From: Alphaproteobacteria bacterium
GTDB taxonomy: Bacteria > Pseudomonadota > Alphaproteobacteria > RF32 > CAG-239
Direction of reading: 5' to 3'
DNA: 64,000 bases
NCBI GenBank assembly: GCA_028706255.1
Contig: JAQWBS010000002.1
Span: forward strand, 124,001 to 188,000
The notes below the pieces were generated by a model, which saw only the letters and a program-made list of their open reading frames with translations, was not told where the DNA came from and did not search any database. Below are positions 18,174 through 26,337 of the stretch, piece by piece (positions within the stretch are counted from its first letter, which is position 1; each line of letters begins with the position of its first letter). Position numbers and translations under genes: made by a program.

Positions 18174-21100
18174 TTATTTTATAGTGTATTTCACACTCCC
18201 GTTAGGGTTGTAAACAGTGATTGTTGTGTATCCATTTGCGTCGACTGTTTTTGACCAAGTTGACGAATTGGTTTGATTCCAATCACCTTCTTTCAGAGTT
18301 ACCCCCTCAAGTGCAGCGTTCTTTTTCCAGTTGTATGCTGTTTTTACATTTGCGTCATCTGTGTAAACCCACAGATCTGCATTTGAAATAACAGTTCCTA
18401 GATTCCAAGAACCACCAACCTGTGCTACCACAGACTGATAAATCTTGCTTGGATTTGGATTAGCAATGCTTTTTTGAGATTCATTTCCTACTTGGTAGAA
18501 AACTTTCTTTTCAAAAGCTACAACTTCTGCAAGAACAAGTTTGTTATCAATTGTTGGTGTGTAAGTCTTATAGAAATATAAGAATTTACCCAACTCAGGA
18601 TTTTCTTGCTCTTGAATCTTAACATCAACGTGAACGTTGAATGTTAAAACCTCCGTCTTACCATCAAATATTTTCCTTCCCACAACTTGGTAAGTTGTTC
18701 TACTGTAACTACTTCCATTTTTTTCAACAGAATTCGTTCCAGTTTTTGAGTAAGAAACATATTCAATAGACATTGTTGGAGCAGGCATATTATAGTTGTT
18801 TCCTCCTAATGATATTGTTGCTGTGGTATATAATCCTTTCCAAGAAACCGCTTTAGAACCTGAATTGAAACTTAATGTTAGGTTTTGCCCAACATTAAAG
18901 GTTTTGAATTCACCGTTTACTGAACTTGAACTAATCGGACTAGCCGAAAGATTCAAAGCATCAGTTGTTTGGTCAACAATTACATCGGAAATTGCTGTGA
19001 AAGAATAAGGTAACAATCTTACGACTGTTGTATCTTTCGTTGTTGTTTGTCCGTTGTAAGTTGTTTTCTTGATGAAATCTAACCAAGATTTAATTGTTCC
19101 ATTATTCAGGTCTGTATAACCACCATCACCGTTTTTGTCATAAGTGATAACCGCTGGGTCAGGAGTCGCATCTTTCACAAAATATTTGTTATATACTGTG
19201 AAAGTTCTCTTCTCACCGTAATAAGTTGCTTCCCACACCACTGTTTCAGTATAGAGCGTTCCCTTATCACCATTGTGCGTATATGCTTTTCCTGTATCAA
19301 CCGTCCTTTTTTGAGTAACCGTCCAAGTTGAAGTCAACATTTCTAACTGAGTTGCCCCAGCCATGTAGAAGACTTCTCCTTCAACCGTTGTCAACTTACG
19401 AGTTAAACCAGATGCCCAAGTCAACGTCCAATCCTTCTCAAGGCGTTTCACTAAGAAAGAACCTTCTGTAAGATTCTTTTTCGTTCCACTGCCCTCTTTC
19501 AAAGTTGGAGTTCCTACTTTTGAAATATCTGAAATAACATTGATGTCACCATCTTTGTCAGCAGCCGCTGAAACTTCAAAATCTTTATTAATAGATTTAT
19601 CTAGCTCTTTGCTGTTATCTTCAAATACTTTATACAAATCACCTGAAGTGTTGTAATAAGTATTATCTTTTTTCTTCAGAATTTTCTCTAGTATTTCCCA
19701 GCCTTTTTGTTCAGGGGTTGGCACTTCTGCATTCGGAACAAATATTTGGATTTTTCCTTCTTTGTTTCTCACTGCTTCGTGATACTTACCAGTCGGGTTC
19801 GCTATTGAAGTATATAACTTTCCAGCTTTTCCTTGGTGAGTATAATCAACGCCGGCATCCATTGATGAAGCCATTGTTACAGACCAGTTTGCAGAAGGCA
19901 TAGCCACTTTCTTTGTTGCCTTAACAATGTATGGATATTCCTCAACCGTTGTTACGGTACGAGAAATTGAACCACCAGAATAAGTCCACGTGTAAACCCA
20001 AGAAACAGATTGTTTTTCTATATAATAGTTTTCAACCGTACGACTTGTTTTTGCCGCTTTCTTAACATTCACAGTTGGTGTTTTTGAAAAAGTTGCGAAA
20101 ACATCAGCTTCCATAACAATAATCGCAGGATCATTGTCATAATTGATAGAGACTTCAATATCAACTTCATTATGTTGTTTCAACACTTTTGAACCATCAT
20201 CATAAACGCTATATGTGTCACTTGATGATGTATGATAATTATCGTCTTTCTCTTTCAAGTTTCCTTGTTCTTCCTCTTCCCCAACAATCTCTGGCTCAGG
20301 AGTCGCATCTTTCACAAAATATTTGTTATATACTGTGAAAGTTCTCTTCTCACCGTAATAAGTTGCTTCCCACACCACTGTTTCAGTATAGAGCGTTCCC
20401 TTATCACCATTGTGCGTATATGCTTTTCCTGTATCAACCGTCCTTTTTTGAGTAACCGTCCAAGTTGAAGTCAACATTTCTAACTGAGTTGCCCCAGCCA
20501 TGTAGAAGACTTCTCCTTCAACCGTTGTCAACTTACGAGTTAAACCAGATGCCCAAGTCAACGTCCAATCCTTCTCAAGGCGTTTCACTAAGAAAGAACC
20601 TTCTGTAAGATTCTTTTTCGTTCCACTGCCCTCTTTCAAAGTTGGAGTTCCTACTTTTGAAATATCTGAAATAACATTGATGTCACCATCTTTGTCAGCA
20701 GCCGCTGAAACTTCAAAATCTTTATTAATAGATTTATCTAGCTCTTTGCTGTTATCTTCAAATACTTTATACAAATCACCTGAAGTGTTGTAATAAGTAT
20801 TATCTTTTTTCTTCAGAATTTTCTCTAGTATTTCCCAGCCTTTTTGTTCAGGGGTTGGCACTTCTGCATTCGGAACAAATATTTGGATTTTTCCTTCTTT
20901 GTTTCTCACTGCTTCGTGATACTTACCAGTCGGGTTCGCTATTGAAGTATATAACTTTCCAGCTTTTCCTTGGTGAGTATAATCAACGCCGGCATCCATT
21001 GATGAAGCCATTGTTACAGACCAGTTTGCAGAAGGCATAGCCACTTTCTTTGTTGCCTTAACAATGTATGGATATTCCTCAACCGTTGTTACGGTACGAG

Positions 21101-22301
21101 AAATTGAACCACCAGAATAAGTCCACGTGTAAACCCAAGAAACAGATTGTTTTTCTATATAATAGTTTTCAACCGTACGACTTGTTTTTGCCGCTTTCTT
21201 AACATTCACAGTTGGTGTTTTTGAAAAAGTTGCGAAAACATCAGCTTCCATAACAATAATCGCAGGATCATTGTCATAATTGATAGAGACTTCAATATCA
21301 ACTTCATTATGTTGTTTCAACACTTTTGAACCATCATCATAAACGCTATATGTGTCACTTGATGATGTATGATAATTATCGTCTTTCTCTTTCAAGTTTC
21401 CTTGTTCTTCCTCTTCCCCAACAATCTCTGGCTCTTTATCACCCACTGGAACATAAAACATTCCTTCAACTTTAACAATCTCTGCTTGAACCGCAGCACT
21501 ATTATATAAAGTTTCAGGTTGTTTATTTTCCCACTCAAATCTCTTATCTGCTTCTAAAATAGCTTTACGGCTATCTTCAAACCAGAAAGAGAAGAAAGCT
21601 TCTTGCCCCAAATCTGTTGTTTTTCCTAAAGAATCTAGCGAAACTTTAACGAATTCTAGACCTTCGAAATTCAAATAAGGCGCTTTAGTTCTGTTCCAGT
21701 CTTGCCCCTGAGCTTTTTCTTTTTCAATGAAAGGTTCATAACGATAGTTTTTGAGAACACCTGTGATTTTTGCAGGTTCCCCTAACGTTATTATATTCAT
21801 TGACATTTTGCTAATTGTTTCAACAAGATAGCAAGTATCACCTTGGTTGGTGGCATTACTATTATCTGTTGAAACAGCAAAATCAGAAACAACCAAGCTT
21901 CGAGAAGAAACCTTCACTTTATCTCCCGAAAGAGAGAAATTGTGTTGATTTTTTCCTTTGGCTCGGAAAATTATCGTATCTTGCTCAGAAGCTGAACGAG
22001 TCGTTATCTTTTCCTTGATTACATATTTGAGAACAGACTCAAAATCTGTAACCGAGGAAGCAGAGCGACCAGCTTCAACAACAGTCTTATCCGCAATACC
22101 GTCTTCGGTATTTTGAGCGTAAAACGTTGTATCAGCAGGGTTCTTTGGTTCATCTGGATCTTTTGGATCTTCTTCTTCAGTAAAAACCGATGAAGACCCT
22201 TCACCGCAAGCAGTAAAGGTCATCCCTAAACCAATCAATACCATCACTAATAAAATAAATTTTGCAAATACGCAATTTGCACATTGTGTCTTTGTTTTCA
22301 T
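18174..22301 (-). CDS. Large repeat lipoprotein, Bacteroidota-like
   Basis: A 1375-residue predicted surface lipoprotein. The N-terminus has a signal peptide and a lipobox-like TACGEGSS, followed by an acidic, Pro-rich linker (EEEDPKDPDEPKNP), as in Bacteroidota lipoproteins. Residues about 290-668 and 669-1047 are identical copies of a 379-residue unit. Each unit itself contains two diverged repeats of about 190 residues, sharing patterns such as WTLTWASG/WVYTWTYSG, RTVTTVE/RKLTTVE and DYTHQGKAGKLYT/AYTHNGDKGTLYT. These look like beta-rich stalk or adhesin domains. No enzyme motif was seen. The start lacks a Shine-Dalgarno site (AATTAAACAAAAATG). Confidence 0.8.
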   Translation of the reverse strand: MKTKTQCANCVFAKFILLVMVLIGLGMTFTACGEGSSSVFTEEEDPKDPDEPKNPADTTFYAQNTEDGIADKTVVEAGRSASSVTDFESVLKYVIKEKITTRSASEQDTIIFRAKGKNQHNFSLSGDKVKVSSRSLVVSDFAVSTDNSNATNQGDTCYLVETISKMSMNIITLGEPAKITGVLKNYRYEPFIEKEKAQGQDWNRTKAPYLNFEGLEFVKVSLDSLGKTTDLGQEAFFSFWFEDSRKAILEADKRFEWENKQPETLYNSAAVQAEIVKVEGMFYVPVGDKEPEIVGEEEEQGNLKEKDDNYHTSSSDTYSVYDDGSKVLKQHNEVDIEVSINYDNDPAIIVMEADVFATFSKTPTVNVKKAAKTSRTVENYYIEKQSVSWVYTWTYSGGSISRTVTTVEEYPYIVKATKKVAMPSANWSVTMASSMDAGVDYTHQGKAGKLYTSIANPTGKYHEAVRNKEGKIQIFVPNAEVPTPEQKGWEILEKILKKKDNTYYNTSGDLYKVFEDNSKELDKSINKDFEVSAAADKDGDINVISDISKVGTPTLKEGSGTKKNLTEGSFLVKRLEKDWTLTWASGLTRKLTTVEGEVFYMAGATQLEMLTSTWTVTQKRTVDTGKAYTHNGDKGTLYTETVVWEATYYGEKRTFTVYNKYFVKDATPEPEIVGEEEEQGNLKEKDDNYHTSSSDTYSVYDDGSKVLKQHNEVDIEVSINYDNDPAIIVMEADVFATFSKTPTVNVKKAAKTSRTVENYYIEKQSVSWVYTWTYSGGSISRTVTTVEEYPYIVKATKKVAMPSANWSVTMASSMDAGVDYTHQGKAGKLYTSIANPTGKYHEAVRNKEGKIQIFVPNAEVPTPEQKGWEILEKILKKKDNTYYNTSGDLYKVFEDNSKELDKSINKDFEVSAAADKDGDINVISDISKVGTPTLKEGSGTKKNLTEGSFLVKRLEKDWTLTWASGLTRKLTTVEGEVFYMAGATQLEMLTSTWTVTQKRTVDTGKAYTHNGDKGTLYTETVVWEATYYGEKRTFTVYNKYFVKDATPDPAVITYDKNGDGGYTDLNNGTIKSWLDFIKKTTYNGQTTTKDTTVVRLLPYSFTAISDVIVDQTTDALNLSASPISSSSVNGEFKTFNVGQNLTLSFNSGSKAVSWKGLYTTATISLGGNNYNMPAPTMSIEYVSYSKTGTNSVEKNGSSYSRTTYQVVGRKIFDGKTEVLTFNVHVDVKIQEQENPELGKFLYFYKTYTPTIDNKLVLAEVVAFEKKVFYQVGNESQKSIANPNPSKIYQSVVAQVGGSWNLGTVISNADLWVYTDDANVKTAYNWKKNAALEGVTLKEGDWNQTNSSTWSKTVDANGYTTITVYNPNGSVKYTIK
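19159..21434. repeat. Perfect tandem duplication of 1137 bp
   Basis: Copy 1 (19159-20297) and copy 2 (20296-21434) are offset by 1137 bp (379 codons) and look identical at the nucleotide level where compared, including silent positions. The boundaries sit at a shared GGCTC/TCAGG junction. The duplication is in frame inside the large lipoprotein gene. Confidence 0.95.
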
Positions 22302-22350
22302 TTTTGTTTAATTATTATAGTTATTTATATTTTTATTTACAAAATGTGTG

Positions 22351-22366
22351 ATTCGCATTTGCGAAT
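22351..22366. promoter_or_regulatory. Palindrome upstream of the large lipoprotein
   Basis: ATTCGCA-TT-TGCGAAT is a perfect 7-bp inverted repeat, about 50 bp before the start codon. It could be an operator or a 5' UTR hairpin. It resembles ATTCACA-TGA-TGTGAAT before metK. Confidence 0.45.
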
Positions 22367-22739
22367 TATATATTATTCAGTAAAATGTGTTTTGTTGTAA
22401 TAAAATAAATATCGTAGAAAAGATAAGCATATCAGCACGTTCGCAGCCTCAATGTATCTTGTAAATATTTAAAAACACACATACCTAATTATAATCTGAC
22501 TAATAGAAAAAAATAATTTTTTACTCACTTAATATAGCACAATTTTGGTAAAAGTCTAATATTAACTTTAGTATTAGACAAAATATTTTTAATTTCACAA
22601 ATTTGTAACAATTGTTCCTATTTATCCGAAACTATTTAATAAAATTAGAGAGTTAACAATTTCAAAATTCCAACCATTGAATCTTTATATTTTTTTATAA
22701 TTTACTGTCATTAGACAAAATCTCACCGTTCTCCCATAC

Positions 22740-22770
22740 AAAAAACCTCACACCATTTGATGTGAGGTTT
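22740..22770 (-). terminator. Intrinsic terminator of the small Bacteroidota-like lipoprotein
   Basis: AAACCTCACA (22743-22752) pairs with TGTGAGGTTT (22761-22770), followed on the minus strand by TTTTTTG. Confidence 0.88.
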
Positions 22771-22792
22771 AAAGCCACTTTTTTAGCTTTTA

Positions 22793-23290
22793 CTAAAGCT
22801 TAATTGCACTAGGTTTTCCGTTTTTTGCCCAATAGAACAAATCTGCATCTGGCGTGTACCAAACACGATACTTCTGTGCCTGCGCTGGATCTGCAAAGAA
22901 AATCAACCATTTCGTTTTACCAGAGACATTCACTGTAACAAGAATCGAGCTAGAACTCCCCTCTGGTCCTCTTGCCGAGCCAAGAATTTTGGCATGACGT
23001 GGAAGCGCAAAATCTTTCTTTTCTGCTTTGGAAGAGAAAACAATTTTGTGTCCCTGAAGCGCGACTTTTTCGAATTTTGTGGCAGATGTGTAGTAGGTTG
23101 CTTTGTTTTTGAAATCTGCAACGCTGATTTTTGACTCTTGAGAAAGAGCAACAGGTTTCTTCACTTCTTCTTTGAGAACAGGCTCTTCAGCAACAGACGT
23201 TTCTTTGACTTCTTCCTTTGAACCACACGAACTAACTGTGAAAACTAAAGCTATCGCGATAGACATTCCTAAAAACATAAATTTTTTCAT
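22793..23290 (-). CDS. Small lipoprotein, Bacteroidota-like
   Basis: A 165-residue protein with a signal peptide and a lipobox-like VSSCGSKEEVKE. A Cys followed by Ser-Lys-Glu-Glu resembles the lipoprotein export signals described in Bacteroidota. After an acidic linker there is a compact C-terminal region, with two beta-rich halves ending WYTPDADLFYWAKNGKPSAIKL. No family recognised. As in its two neighbours there is no Shine-Dalgarno sequence upstream (TTTTTTTAGTTATG). Confidence 0.7.
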   Translation of the reverse strand: MKKFMFLGMSIAIALVFTVSSCGSKEEVKETSVAEEPVLKEEVKKPVALSQESKISVADFKNKATYYTSATKFEKVALQGHKIVFSSKAEKKDFALPRHAKILGSARGPEGSSSSILVTVNVSGKTKWLIFFADPAQAQKYRVWYTPDADLFYWAKNGKPSAIKL

Positions 23291-23415
23291 AACTAAAAAA
23301 ATTTTTAATGAAACAATAGTTATTACACAATATAAACAGAAAAATTAAAACGTGAAAGTAGTATTATATATTTTTTCTATTTTGTCTAGTATTTTTTACA
23401 TGTTTTTTATTTAAT

Positions 23416-23448
23416 AAAAAAAAGAGTGCCATATAAGACACTCTTTTT
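23416..23448 (-). terminator. Intrinsic terminator of fba
   Basis: GAGTGCC (23424-23430) pairs with GACACTC (23437-23443), flanked by A and T runs; the minus strand ends in T. Confidence 0.88.
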
Positions 23449-23465
23449 CTTTCTTTAGCTTAGAA

Positions 23466-24515
23466 CTAAAGTTCGCCAGCTGCGTAACGTTTAGCCATTT
23501 CAGGTAAGCCGATAACTTTAATTTTAGAAGCTTGTCCAGCTGCACCAAAATCAATGTAACGTGCTTCACATTCTTTCTGAACCGCATCCATTGCAGGTTT
23601 CATAAACTTACGTGGGTCAAATTCTTTTGGATCTTTAGCAAAAACTTGACGAATCGCACCAGTCAAAGCCAAACGAAGGTCTGTGTCAACGTTAACTTTT
23701 CTCACGCCGGATTTAATTCCACGAACAATCTCAGCAACAGGAACCCCATAAGTTTCAGGAATTGCACCACCAAAAGAGTTGATGATATCAACTAATTCCT
23801 TAGGAACAGATGAAGAACCGTGCATCACAAGGTGAGTGTTCGGAAGTTTTTTGTGAATTTGCTCAATCACATCAATCGCCAAAATATCACCGGTTGGAGG
23901 ACGTGTGAATTTGTAAGCTCCGTGAGATGTTCCAACAGCAACAGCCAAAGCGTCAACACCCGTTTCAGCAACGAATCTAACAGCTTCTTCAGGGTCTGTT
24001 ACCAACTTTTTCTTATCAATCTTACCTTCAGCACCGTGACCATCTTCTTTGTCACCCATACCTGTTTCAAGGGAACCAATTACCCCGAGTTCGCCTTCAA
24101 CAGAAGCACCAACAGCGTGAGCTCTTTTTACAACTTCTTTTGTCACATTTGCATTATATTCAAAAGAAGCTGGGGTCTTACCATCCGCTTGCAAAGAACC
24201 ATCCATCATTACAGATGAATAACCATTCACAATTGCAGATTGGCAAATATCAACGGAAGCACCATGGTCTTGGTGAAGACAGATTGGAAGCTCAGGATAC
24301 ATTTCAAGCACAGCTTGGAACATATGACGAATCATTGGGTCACCTGAAAACTTGCGTGCACCTGTTGAGGTTTGCAAGATAACAGGAGCATTCACTTTTC
24401 TTGCAGCATTCAAAACAGCAAGAATTTGCTCCATGTCATTAAAGTTAAAGGCAGGAACGCCGTAATTATTTTCTGCCGCGTGGTCAAGAATTTGACGCAT
24501 AGATACTATTGGCAT
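23466..24515 (-). CDS. fba: Class II fructose-bisphosphate aldolase
   Basis: A zinc-dependent aldolase of glycolysis and gluconeogenesis, cleaving fructose-1,6-bisphosphate to dihydroxyacetone phosphate and glyceraldehyde-3-phosphate. The 349-residue protein has the catalytic Asp and zinc His in HQDHG (81-85), further ligands around the SHGAYK and VMHGSSSVP segments, and the C-terminal NVDTDLRLALTGAIR motif. AGGAGA precedes the ATG. It is monocistronic. Together with ppdK it suggests a PPi-type lower glycolysis. Confidence 0.96.
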   Translation of the reverse strand: MPIVSMRQILDHAAENNYGVPAFNFNDMEQILAVLNAARKVNAPVILQTSTGARKFSGDPMIRHMFQAVLEMYPELPICLHQDHGASVDICQSAIVNGYSSVMMDGSLQADGKTPASFEYNANVTKEVVKRAHAVGASVEGELGVIGSLETGMGDKEDGHGAEGKIDKKKLVTDPEEAVRFVAETGVDALAVAVGTSHGAYKFTRPPTGDILAIDVIEQIHKKLPNTHLVMHGSSSVPKELVDIINSFGGAIPETYGVPVAEIVRGIKSGVRKVNVDTDLRLALTGAIRQVFAKDPKEFDPRKFMKPAMDAVQKECEARYIDFGAAGQASKIKVIGLPEMAKRYAAGEL

Positions 24516-24596
24516 TTTTTTCTCCTAAATTTATTTGTTCTTCAATAAAATATAGTCGTTTATTATTGCTTGGCAAGTTTTTTATTTATTTTACAC

Positions 24597-24857
24597 TCAT
24601 TTCTTATGCTTCTTAATAAGCCACATAATCATTACAGAGCTTAAGAAACTGATTATATTAAAAATTATCATTTGATAAGACTGGAGATAATATCCATAAA
24701 CACACCAGCACAAAGCACCCATTGCCCAAACAAAAAAAGTGTAAAAAGAAAGTCCTTCAACATTTTTTGTTTTAAGTGTTTGAATCAACTGCGGAAGGGA
24801 AGCGCTCATTACCAAAACGCCCGCCAAAACGCCAATTGCTTCATAAAACATATTCAT
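24597..24857 (-). CDS. SemiSWEET-type sugar transporter
   Basis: An 86-residue protein of three membrane helices, the half-size bacterial SWEET/PQ-loop transporter that dimerises for facilitated sugar movement. The PQ motif is in SASLPQLIQTLKTKNVEGLS, and the conserved CWCVYGYY segment follows. The ATG at 24857 is chosen because GGAG lies just before it; the ATG 12 bases earlier lacks a site. Confidence 0.88.
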   Translation of the reverse strand: MNMFYEAIGVLAGVLVMSASLPQLIQTLKTKNVEGLSFYTFFVWAMGALCWCVYGYYLQSYQMIIFNIISFLSSVMIMWLIKKHKK

Positions 24858-24912
24858 TTTTTTCTCCATATTTATATATAATTTTATTGTTTATCTTTAT
24901 GATTATGGTAGA

Positions 24913-26337
24913 ATGATTTCATATTCAAGAACTATTTTCAAGAAAGTAAAAATGACAAAGCAATCCCTGAAAGATAGATTAAAAAAAATCAAAATAAACA
25001 AATATAAAAGCTTGTTTATTGCAGGCTCTGTTGCGCTTCTACCTTCCCTGTTCAAACAACATCAAACTTGGCAGTTTAATCTTCCTAAAAAGATTACGGC
25101 AGACATCATCGTCATTGGGGCAGATACAATTTCTTCACAAGCGTTTTACGAAAATGTTAAATATTTTCCAGAACAAAAAACATGGAAATATAATCATAAA
25201 AACAGGGATATAGATGTTTATTACCTCTTTGACCATAAAAATTCCAACTTATATAATGAAGAAAAATTAGAAAAACAGCATTTAGTCAATCGCTATGACA
25301 CGGCAGTCATTAGCTACAAACAAAAGTTCATCAATGTCACTTCTAAAAGCAATCCTATTCCCAATCTGGTTAATTTGAATTTTAATGATTTAGAAGGTAA
25401 GAATTTTTACAAAACTCCTTATCTATCAGAAACTCAAGAGGTTGAAAAAGTGGAGCCACAAGCAAAAAAAGCTGATGATTTTTCTCTGGTCATTAAAAAT
25501 CAGGTTGAAGTGATGTATAATAAATCTCAAGAATCTGAAGGTTTGGGAGCAAAAGCTTTCTATTTGGAGAATGAAAATTCAATTACGATGGTTGAATATA
25601 AGGCTGACCCTTCTTTGCCTAAAGAAAAAAGAGAAAGATTGCAAGAAATTCTTGATACAAGATATAATCGTGAAGATGTTCTCTATAACTATGACCACGA
25701 ATATCAACATTTTTTGAATGCAAAAAGTGGCATTAACGGTTTAGGAATGACGCTAGAACAAACTTATCGCCGACGACTCCATGACGAACTTTCTGCGAAT
25801 ATAAAACAATTCTGGAAGCAAAGAGAGGCTTATCTTCAATCTGGTTGTCAAAGCAACAAGCTCACAAGCAAAACAAAATTTTATCACGAACTTATTGAAA
25901 GAGGACTAATTAAACCAAAACTTGGTGAAAAAATCTCTCCTCAAGAACAAAGATATATTGCAGAAGGGATGCAAAAAGCATGGGACGAGAAATCTCGTCC
26001 TTTCTACCAAAAATCCACACTCAAATATGTTCGGAATCGCCTTAAAAATAACCCTGCATATAAGACAAAAGGAAGCGATGAGGCTTACGAAAAACTATTG
26101 AATGACATTTATACTTACACAGTTGATGGACAAACCTTCAATCTTCGTCCTTATGTTAAAGAATTTGAAATTAATACTCAGGACGGTCAAGAACTCAGCG
26201 CAATGAGAGAAGAACGTGGGTTCATTGAAAATGATGCGATTTCTTATCAAAAACAAACGAAAAGCAAAGCTGATTTTAATCGTTATATTGCAACACAAAA
26301 AACCAAACACGCCATCCTTAAACACAAAAGCAGATAA
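24913..26337 (+). CDS. Putative zincin metalloprotease-like protein
   Basis: A 474-residue protein that I cannot assign to a named family. The N-terminus is basic, followed by a short hydrophobic stretch (SLFIAGSVALLPSL), possibly a membrane anchor or signal. The most telling feature is HEYQH at 262-266, a full HExxH zinc motif. It is followed about 26 residues later by HDELSANI, whose Glu292 could be the third ligand, as in gluzincins. The rest is charged and probably helical. An internal ATG at 24952 (MTKQSLKDRLKK) may be the real start. It is convergent with the DUF4105 gene, the stops abutting. Confidence 0.65.
   Translation: MISYSRTIFKKVKMTKQSLKDRLKKIKINKYKSLFIAGSVALLPSLFKQHQTWQFNLPKKITADIIVIGADTISSQAFYENVKYFPEQKTWKYNHKNRDIDVYYLFDHKNSNLYNEEKLEKQHLVNRYDTAVISYKQKFINVTSKSNPIPNLVNLNFNDLEGKNFYKTPYLSETQEVEKVEPQAKKADDFSLVIKNQVEVMYNKSQESEGLGAKAFYLENENSITMVEYKADPSLPKEKRERLQEILDTRYNREDVLYNYDHEYQHFLNAKSGINGLGMTLEQTYRRRLHDELSANIKQFWKQREAYLQSGCQSNKLTSKTKFYHELIERGLIKPKLGEKISPQEQRYIAEGMQKAWDEKSRPFYQKSTLKYVRNRLKNNPAYKTKGSDEAYEKLLNDIYTYTVDGQTFNLRPYVKEFEINTQDGQELSAMREERGFIENDAISYQKQTKSKADFNRYIATQKTKHAILKHKSR

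Larger units (their letters stand above)
22302..22792. other. AT-rich intergenic region
   Basis: About 490 bp with no plausible gene on either strand. It must hold the promoter of the large lipoprotein, an inverted repeat at 22351-22366, and the terminator of the smaller lipoprotein at 22740-22770. I see nothing else. Confidence 0.6.

Noticed and set aside
19159-21434. CRISPR or transposon explanation for the repeats
   Set aside because: The repeat is a single long in-frame duplication of coding sequence, without short spaced repeats, terminal inverted repeats or a transposase.
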